The notes beneath the pieces were generated by a model, which saw nothing but the letters and a program-made list of their open reading frames with translations, had not been told where the DNA came from and ran no database searches. Both the position numbers and the translations under genes were made by a program. This document shows positions 56,594 through 64,000 of a stretch of 64,000 nt of DNA, one piece after another. This DNA is from Bemisia tabaci. Lineage: Eukaryota; Arthropoda; Insecta; Hemiptera; Aleyrodidae. The stretch spans positions 53,914,157 through 53,978,156 of the forward strand of contig NC_092797.1 of the NCBI RefSeq assembly GCF_918797505.1, written 5' to 3'. Each line of letters starts with the position of its first letter. The stretch's first letter is position 1.

Positions 56594-56727
56594 GGATTAC
56601 ATTTTGTAATTAGGAATTACATACAATTCCTGGCCCAGTTTAGACACAACGTAACGAACCATTGGTTCCCTATGCACACAAGTGATTTTACGGATGATCA
56701 GGATATTGCAGTTCCTAATTGCATGGT
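56594..56727. mobile_element. 'GGATTACATTTTGCAA' family element
   Basis: GGATTACATTTTGTAATTAG at left, GATATTGCAGTTCCTAATTG at right, CCCTATGCACACAAGTG in the loop. Confidence 0.65.
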
Positions 56728-56735
56728 AGTTGATA

Positions 56736-58338
56736 TGTTCCCAGTGTACCCATATGTATTCTTCCAGCATAGAAAATTGGAGGGAAGAGGGAGGAAGTTA
56801 TGACGTAGCTGCCGGCGGGGCGGATCCTTACAAAATTCAAAAATGTTCCCGGATTTTGACACCCCCCCCCCCCCCCAAGTTGAAAGAAATCAAATTATGG
56901 GAATAAAGCTAGGTTCCAATTTGAGCAATTGATTTGCCGCTTATCCGGTGCCCGACCGGTTTCATCACTCATTTCAATACATCCGCTTGAATTTTACATT
57001 CGCCCATCAGCATCATTCGCCTGTCAAAAAACTCGAGGGTTTGCTGCCCGTAAAAACAAAATCAGCGCACATAAATACACTATTTCGTAACATCTTGATA
57101 ACCTTCACGGATGATTTTCTCCGATTCATCAATCTAGACGGATTATCTACCGAAAAAATTATCGTTCAAGAAAAAATTTCACGAATATAACATTTAGGAA
57201 GTGATGATAGATGAGAGACAATTCTCCCCGGTTTATAAAACATTGATTTTCTCATTTTTTCCGAACGTTTCCGCTGATAAAGGTTACACTAAAAAGCGGC
57301 TTTGGAAAAAAAAAGACTTCCGATCCTGATAACGTGTTGCAAGCTTGGTATCTGCCCGACAGGAATCGCGCAAATATTAATGAGTGCATCGAACTGAGAG
57401 AAACATTTTCTTCTTGAATTTGAAAATGTCCATGCTTTCCAAGGGTGTTGGGCGTATAAGCATTCTTCCTCTTCGATTCGCAGGGTTTGACGTTCACGAA
57501 TGGAAAAATAGGAAAATAAAGAAATAAAAGAATACTGATAAAGAGTTAATAATGTTTTCCGATATTAACCAGAAAGGCAACAGGACGCGGCGTATTAAAG
57601 CTGCGTTTGGCGGTAAGAATTGACTTCTTCCTCGATTAACGAGTTATGGGAATCGAGAAAGATGTAAATAATGCAAGACACCCATGGGAGTCTGAACTGC
57701 ACGTAAACAAGCTGTCGACGACTTGTCTAACGAGTGACTTTTTTAAATTTTGTTTGACTGTTTGTGTCACCTTCAATTTAACGGCAAATATCAGAGATTG
57801 AATAATCGGATATTTTTCCGATCACGCAATGACGCTAGTGAAGGCGCAACAGGAGGTATGATTCTACGTGCCGAATATTGCAAAGGAACTAAAACGTCGA
57901 CTAACAAGATTCATGGAAGTAATCAAGGACTTTTAGAGGAAGTGCAATTGGTAAAATCAGGAACTTTCAAAGGTATATCAAAACTTCAAAGGTAGGGCGA
58001 AAAATCTTGGAGGGTATCAGGGAATGCCAAAAAACTGGATGTTGCCTCTTCTTCCGCAAATAGGTGTTCAGTGCTTCTTTGCATATGCCCCCAAATACGT
58101 AAAGATACAAGGACGACGTTATTTTGGACATTTAAAAGTCTATATCAGGGGGAGGGGGGGGGGGGGCTTTCAAGCGGCCGAGAACGAAATAACCACATTT
58201 TTTAAAATTCTAGGAATTTCAGGGAACCTAGCAACGGAAATCTAAACCTATCAAAACTCCTTGACTTTTCTAACGCACTTTCCTCGCGATCACCTTTTTT
58301 ATCGATCCTTTTTTACAACTTTAACAAAGCAGCGGGAC
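56736..58338. other. No gene recognised
   Basis: Contains a 15-C run (56862-56876) and a 13-G run (58154-58166). Frames at 56948, 57252 and 57750 have no recognisable protein features. Confidence 0.5.
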
Positions 58339-58585
58339 GATTATTGAAACTGATCGACAAAGTAATAGACAAAGAAGACATAGGGAGTATGGAGCGATCT
58401 TATTGGTTGACGAGGTTGGTTCTCATAGACTGAGGGAGAAAATGATGGACTAACTGTCGGGTCTTTAATGGGTTGCCGTTAGTTAGTCCATTACCTACCT
58501 TCTATGTCCATTGCCACCACCTGCTTCCACCAGTAGGTTCCCTCCAAATCCCTTTTGTCGTCTTTGTCTATTAGTTTCAATAATC
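58339..58585. mobile_element. 'GATTATTGAAACTGATCGAC' family element, complete
   Basis: GATTATTGAAACTGATCGAC and TTTGTCTATTAGTTTCAATA then ATC; inner GAAGACATAG...ATGGAGCGATC. It appears to sit in a CAGTGGCGTGGC copy, whose right end (CAATCGATATATCGCAAAGC) resumes at about 58595. Confidence 0.7.
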
Positions 58586-58729
58586 GGCCCGCAGATCAAT
58601 CGATATATCGCAAAGCACGCCACGCCGCTGCTCAAAATCCCTAAAAAATGGGGGGCACGAACGACCTACTACCACGGGACGCTGGCCGGGCACTCGTCAC
58701 CGCTGAGACTGTCGGTGGGGGGAGGACGA

Positions 58730-58746
58730 GGGGGGGGGGGGGGGGG
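58730..58746 (+). repeat. Poly(G) run, 17 nt
   Basis: The longest G run in the window, within GGTGGGGGGAGGACGAG sequence. Confidence 0.9.
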
Positions 58747-58888
58747 CGTTGGAACAGGTTACTTTCATCCACCCAGTTGGAGCGAGTCCAGTTCAAAATC
58801 GGGTTGACATTGACCTCTCTCGGAGGAAATTTCAATTAAGCGATCGCCCAGATGTGCGCCTTCGAATATCTCGCTCACCTCCTCAGCC

Positions 58889-59060
58889 GGCGGCGTGGCA
58901 CGCTTTGCGATATATCGATTGATCTCCCGTTTAAAACGTATGGAGAAGGATCGACATACAGGGTGTTCGCAACGAACACCTCAATAATCGATTCTTCACC
59001 ATAGCTTCAAATGGGGAAATATCGATAATCGATTATTCACGCGGCCACGCCTTGCCACTG
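58889..59060. mobile_element. 'CAGTGGCGTGGC' family element, reverse orientation
   Basis: CCGGCGGCGTGGCACGCTTT at left and CGGCCACGCCTTGCCACTG at right. Central palindrome GGTGTTCGCAACGAACACC. Facing the copy end at 58590-58632, about 260 bp away. Confidence 0.75.
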
Positions 59061-60163
59061 ATGTGCACCTACACTACAACCCTCATTCTCAAAAGATCAT
59101 CGAATAAATATATAGGATGTGTGTCGAATTTCGGAAATGGACCTTTTTCTGAACTTTCGTTCTAACCAGCGAGCTTTCGGCAAGGTAGTCGAAACAAAGA
59201 AGAAACTTTACGAAGGGACAACGGAAAACATCGGATTTTTTAGTAATGGGTATTGAACGATCATTAACAGGGTGACATGTTTCTTTAAATCCCCGTATTT
59301 TCTGACCTCTTAAAGTTTTTGTGGAACTGATGTGTGCAGCTGATTCTCTTTCAGACTGGTGAAATCAATGTTGAAAAAGAACCCAACTGTAATAGATGAA
59401 TGTTCATTCGGTTTTCCTGAGCTACTGACGCGACATCTCACCTCAAGTTTTCGGCCATTCTTTCATATTTTTTCCATCATAAGGGCCTAGAAACATCTTA
59501 ATTTGATCATACAATTAATCCGACCATTTGAAAATAATCCGGGTAAGCTCATAATAATTAGTCCTGCTCAAAACACGAAACTTTTTACCCCAGATTCACT
59601 TGAAGGAAGGACTATGGATATTGTCCGAAGGAACAGCTTTTATCTCTCGAATTGGAGGTATTTACGCTAAAAGGAACTATGTACAAATGAATAAAATCAA
59701 AAGGAACTATGCAGCGCGCGAACCCAATCCTCGTAGTTCCTCCGATTTTGGGTGGAACTTCAGCTTTTGCGCGATACATTCTGGGTTCGATCGATGAATT
59801 TCATATGTTAACGATTTGGTGGATTAAAATGGGAAAATCAAAATTCAAGTCCGTAGATTATACTCACTAAGGGATGTTCGTACCGAAAATCATCCTCCTA
59901 AATCTTAAAATAAAGAAAAAAGTACTATTTTTTTTTCAATTTTGCAACCGATTTCAATGCACCGATATCGATGGTTAATTGGAAACAGTTCTTTACACTT
60001 CGGTTAAAGTCTTTGGAAGATGATTTTCGGGACGAAAATTCTTCGATATCATCAACGGACTGAAAATTCGATTTCCCAAAATAATTCACCTTAAGGTTAA
60101 AATTTGAAATACACCGATCGCACCTAGAATGCATTACCCAAAAACTGAGAATCCACCTTAATT
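59061..60163. other. No gene recognised
   Basis: Only a diverged TGGACGTATTT-family copy near 59655-59755 (GGTATTTACGCTAAAAGGAA) is seen. Confidence 0.5.
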
Positions 60164-60250
60164 GGAGTTAATTTTGCAATTCGGAACTACAATTTTTGGC
60201 TCAGTATAGAAACAACGTATGAGCCATCAGTTTGCCTCGAGACACAAGTG

Positions 60251-60502
60251 GATCGCGTTAAGCAGAAAGGAACCAAGCCACATCAGCTTCTGCCTAATTA
60301 ATTGGGCAACTTAATTTTTTACATGAAAACGGTTTTGCGAACTTTTGCGCAAATTTCACAGTGAATTTCTGCATCGTAAGAAGCAAATTCATTAAAATTT
60401 TCAAAGGAATCCGCACAAACGTTCTCTTGTACAAAAATGAAATTAATCAGTTAAACTCGGTAATAGCTGATGTGGCTTGGTTCCTCTCTCCTAGACGCGG
60501 CC
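60251..60502. mobile_element. 'GACCGCGTTAAGCAGAAAGG' family element, nested
   Basis: GATCGCGTTAAGCAGAAAGG and CTCCTAGACGCGGCC ends; arms AACCAAGCCACATCAGCT / AGCTGATGTGGCTTGGTT. Target duplication may be AGTG. Confidence 0.8.
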
Positions 60503-60534
60503 CGAGTGTTTTTACGGATGAGCTAGAAATTGTA

Positions 60535-60743
60535 CACTGAAAAAAAAGATTGGTAGAATTAACCATTACTTCACGCTGTATTTCACACAGCGTTAAACCA
60601 GAGTCAATTCTGCCAGAAAAAAAGGTTAACGGTACTATATACTGGTACAGGTAACCATTCCTCTGGCAGATTCAACTTCGAATTCACGCTGTGTAAAGTA
60701 CAGCGTGAGGAATGGTATATTCTACCTATCTTTTTTTTCAGTG
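60535..60743. mobile_element. TA-flanked inverted-repeat element, nested
   Basis: Ends CACTGAAAAAAAAGAT and ATCTTTTTTTTCAGTG, flanked by TA (60533-60534, 60744-60745), as in Tc1/mariner-type elements. Inner arms GGTAGAATTAACCATT and AATGGTATATTCTACC. Confidence 0.8.
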
Positions 60744-60856
60744 TAGTTACCCAATTTAAAAATGAAGTCCGATTCGTTTAAACCAAGTTCCTTTGGGCAT
60801 AAATGCGTTCGATAAAGGTTCTGATTCGTTGGCGGCGAGAAAAGGTCGAGACTTAC

Positions 60857-61100
60857 TTGTGAATATCGGTTATCCGTTCGGGTCCTTTACTCCGCGTCCA
60901 CTTCTCCGGCGAAAGCACTAGGCGGCACCTCCCTGGAACGCGCCCGGTCGACAAGTGGCGATCCGAATCCGGCGACCTTCACCGACAAAATTCGCACGAA
61001 AACGAGCAAAGGCTCGGCGGAAAATTTGCGCCGACTGCGCAATAAACCCACCCGACGAGCGTCTTCAATCAGCAGCGCTAGCGCCAAATCGCCCCTCTAA
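60857..61100 (-). promoter_or_regulatory. Possible non-coding first exon/promoter island of a minus-strand gene
   Basis: A locally GC-rich, non-repetitive island spans roughly 60.83-61.5 kb. On the minus strand it contains a strong splice donor, CACAA|GTAAGT, at 60857/60856. Gene B requires an upstream non-coding exon, because its ATG lies six bases after an acceptor. A 24-kb first intron would be long but is in keeping with gene A introns. The exon's upstream limit is unknown; the end given is nominal. Another gene starting here is equally possible. Confidence 0.3.
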
Positions 61101-63925
61101 ACGCGCTTAACACACCGGAAAAATACTATAATCCCGCCAAATCTGACAGGCACGCCAAACGCTATCGCCAAATCGTGCAGCTAAACGTGTTTTACGAAGG
61201 GGAAAAAAGTTATTTTTCGGAGGATTCGGCAACTGTGATCAGCGGCGATAGGACGTTCCCGCTTGCGTCGTCGGGACCGATCTTCGCTCGCAAAGGTCAC
61301 GGGAGGCGGTGATCAAACTCGCGCAAATGCCAGCCAAGCACGGAACGGAAACCGCGTAATCCGCGGCGGGACCTAACGGGAGGTGCGCGGTTTTGGAAAG
61401 AAAGGCTCTTGTCTATCCGCCTTTTGTGGTGGGCCGCGGATGAGGTGGGATCTCGTGCTATCGGGGGACCGTTCGTCGATGCGGATAGAGCTTTTCTGCT
61501 TCGGTCTGGATAATTAGTCGCTGCGACCTCTCGCCCTTAAAATACGCGAGGTATAGAGACGGACTCCACACACAGCAACAAAAACTGCCGTACTTGCGTC
61601 AAGAAGTCTCTGACGGGGGCTGATTATCTCAATGTATAGACAAAGCGGTAGACAAAGAGGATGAAGGGAAAATGGAGGTCGATACTATCGGTGAAAGCGG
61701 ATGGGTGCAATGGACTAAAGAGGTAAGTAATAGACAAAAACGATGACATTCACCGTTCAAGATGAGAGATGAAAAAGAGGCGAGGGAGACAGGAAAGAAA
61801 TGGAGGGGGAACGAGTAGGAAAATCAGAACAGGAAAAGGTAAAAAATGAATTGTATCGAGTTGAAGGCGAACTATATTTTTTCCTCCCGCTTTTCAATTA
61901 TTTAGAAATGATCGCAAGCGCTCCATCTTTTGCAAGTTATCTCAATGTCAATATCAATATTTTTTTGCGGGGAGAATCGAGTAAAAATTGCTGGGCATTT
62001 CGCTGCGATGGTCATTAAACACGCAAAGATTACAACGTAAATCATACGTCCTTGGGATATCAAGCTAAACTAAAATGCACGATACAACTATTTGTACTCC
62101 TGAGCCGATCAAATTGCATTTATCGAATTGAAGGCGAACCTGATCTCTCTCTACAACGTTTTCTCAAAAAAGTATCACCTACAGATTTACAGCCAAAATA
62201 TTTCAAATTATCAGTTGCAAAAAACCGAAAAACCCAAAAAAGCCCCAAAGAGCCATTTAAAACCGTTGTTTACGACTGTAACGACCGTGAAATTTTCTCC
62301 GTGGGAAAGGAGTTCACACAAAGCTGCAAAAAGATTAAATTTCACTCCGCACTCGTACTCCTCATAATTTTAAACACAGCCGTGTTTCCGTCCTTTACGA
62401 TCGCTTCACTCCGATAATCCATAATTTGAAGAGATTATCAACACTGGGAGGTGACAAAAAATTAATAGCGGGCCATAACGGAGCGCCACCGCAGCGGGCA
62501 GTAAGAGCCGGTGGGAGGAGGGGGAGGGGGGGCAACCGGAAACGACCCGGGGGAAATAACCGGAAATCGAATTCCGCGCTGCATGGAGCGACCTACCTGC
62601 AAAACCGCCGCGCCGGCCACCATGTTATGCCCACGACGCAAGCACGCAACACGGCCGTGTCCAATGCCAAATTCCGCAAAAAAATTGCACATATTTGTTC
62701 TAGGAAAAAACTTAATGAAATTGCGGCCATCAAAACCTCCTGAGAAAGAATAGACTGAGTAATATTTTTGATAATTGAATCGGTCAGTTACAAAAAATCT
62801 CGAGCGCCAGATATAAAAATACGAAAAAAACAGTAGAAACATATGAACCAACACGTTTTAGATTGCTGGTTAAGTAAAAATTTGATTAATTAATTAATCG
62901 CTTAAATATTTTAAAGCACTAGCATTTCTAAGGAGTCAATTAAAACGGTTGTTACAATTTTTCTCAAAAGTTCATTTTTGGCGCTTGAGCCCTTTTGCAA
63001 CTGACCGATTCAATTTCGAGAGAAACGGGTCTCGATTCGAAGAATTACATCTCACCTCATGGCTAGAGAAAAATTCACACTGACGTTGCGGCGTTAAAAG
63101 TTAAGTTTTTCGAATTACTATTTCTGCTCAGGTTACTTAGGAGCGAAGTTTGTTTGGAACCACCAAATCAGGGCTCAAAATAGGCTTGACAAAATCAAAA
63201 TCAAAGACTCGTGAGAAATTTTTGAAAAGTTGTAGTCCAACTAACAAAATCGAGAACACTTGGGTTCTATTCGAGTGACTCGAAAGATATTGGCACACTA
63301 AATTATTATCATAAAAAATGTTTAAAGGCACGCAGAAACGACTTAAAAATCATGACTCATGCCTCCTATGGACATAAAATGGAAAATTTCTGATGTGCAA
63401 ACGACACAATTTGGGAGTTTCCGCATCCAAAAGAAAATAAGAATGATTCTCCGGACTCGAAGAAAAAAAATAACTACTGAACTATGTGAAGTTCAAGGAC
63501 GTATTGAGTACATTCCGAAATATTTAAAAATTCAACAATGCGAAAATTCGAAAAAAAAAAAAATACTGAGGGAGGACTTCCAAGACCTGGCGAACCTTGA
63601 ATCATCCACTCGAACGATACCACTATTTGAACTCCCGAGTAGCCCGAATTGCATAGCTTGTTAAGTGAAGGCGAGATATGTCGGGAGACTACGACAGCAC
63701 TGCTCACAACGGCGCTGCCAGGGAGAAAAATTGAATGGAAATTGAAGCGGCAACAATGAGAAGCCGTTATGCAACATCGCAAACCAGCCTCGTGCGATCA
63801 TGAGGTTGTTATAGGAAGCTACGTTCTTGCTCATTGATAGAAAAAAAGAAGAAGAAAAAAGTCGTCACTTTCACTGTCTTGCTTGCGGAGGATACACCAC
63901 TTTTGCACTTGGTGTGAGGGAGGCA
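61101..63925. other. GC-rich flank then AT-rich sequence without a recognised gene
   Basis: 61625-61760 holds a half copy of the GATTATTGAAACTGATCGAC family. Copies of the GATAC(C/A)ACTATT...GAAGGCG core occur near 62080 and 63610. The frames at 62052, 62426 and 63359 show no family features. Confidence 0.5.
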
Positions 63926-63934
63926 CAGCACAAT

Positions 63935-64000
63935 ACTGTCGAGCTAAGAAAGAACGCCGTAAGAGCCTTCATCCGTTGCCATATTTCCTTCAAGAAAGAC
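63935..64000. mobile_element. 'GCTAAGGAAAAACGCCGT' family element, cut by the window edge
   Basis: GAGCTAAGAAAGAACGCCGT then AGAGCCTTCATCCGTTGCCA starts a copy that continues past the right end. Confidence 0.7.

Larger units (their letters stand above)
60164..60770. mobile_element. 'GGATTACATTTTGCAA' family element carrying two separate insertions
   Basis: GGAGTTAATTTTGCAATTCG at left and CCCAATTTAAAAATGAAGTC at right are its ends. It is interrupted at 60251-60502 and again at 60535-60743; removing both gives a copy of normal length. Confidence 0.75.

Noticed and set aside
62052..62854. Frames of 105-130 aa near the right edge
   Set aside because: No recognisable domain, poor composition and overlapping alternatives on both strands.
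1..64000. tRNA or rRNA genes
   Set aside because: No cloverleaf with A and B boxes and no ribosomal sequence could be recognised by eye; a covariance scan was not possible.

Overview
This is insect nuclear DNA: AT-rich, intron-containing and packed with short inverted-repeat transposons. Two genes are supported, both members of the acyl-CoA (first) desaturase family. The intron layout and the fly desat1-like product fit an insect. The abundance and style of the small repeats (especially the family with termini like GTGCTAAGGAAAAACGCCGT) remind me of whitefly/hemipteran sequence, but that placement is from memory and tentative.

Layout. Positions 1-6011 are nested repeats. Gene A (plus strand) has four recognisable coding exons at 6012-6142, 6685-6890, 18298-18483 and 22455-22770; its N-terminal coding exon was not found. 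Its 11.4-kb and 4-kb introns are full of inserted elements. From 22.8 to 27.6 kb there are more inverted-repeat elements and a LINE 3' remnant. From about 27.8 to 31.4 kb there is an AT-rich, repeat-poor stretch that may be the long 3' UTR of gene B. Gene B (minus strand) has five coding exons between 31398 and 36376 (368 aa, complete) and is a canonical desat1/SCD-type delta-9 desaturase. From 36.4 to 64 kb there is no protein-coding gene I can support: it is a mosaic of at least ten families of non-autonomous DNA transposons, tandem arrays and G/C homopolymers. A GC-rich island near 60.86-61.5 kb carries a good minus-strand splice donor and may be a distant non-coding first exon/promoter for gene B.

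The two genes lie tail to tail. They share the same three internal exon lengths (131, 206 and 186 nt) and intron phases, so they descend from one ancestral gene. Gene B keeps all the histidine/asparagine metal ligands of membrane desaturases. Gene A keeps the first two histidine boxes but has a leucine in place of the fourth-region histidine, and has PQYHY where HNYHH is expected, so it should not bind the second iron in the usual way. It nevertheless has intact splice sites and an open frame, which suggests a divergent or repurposed paralog rather than simple decay. This is the most interesting protein-level observation.

The repeat fraction is informative in itself. Several insertions are nested two or three deep, with exact target-site duplications: 8 bp for hAT-like elements, TA for mariner-like ones, and a repeated 6-bp duplication for an unassigned family with termini CAGGGTTGCCACAG.
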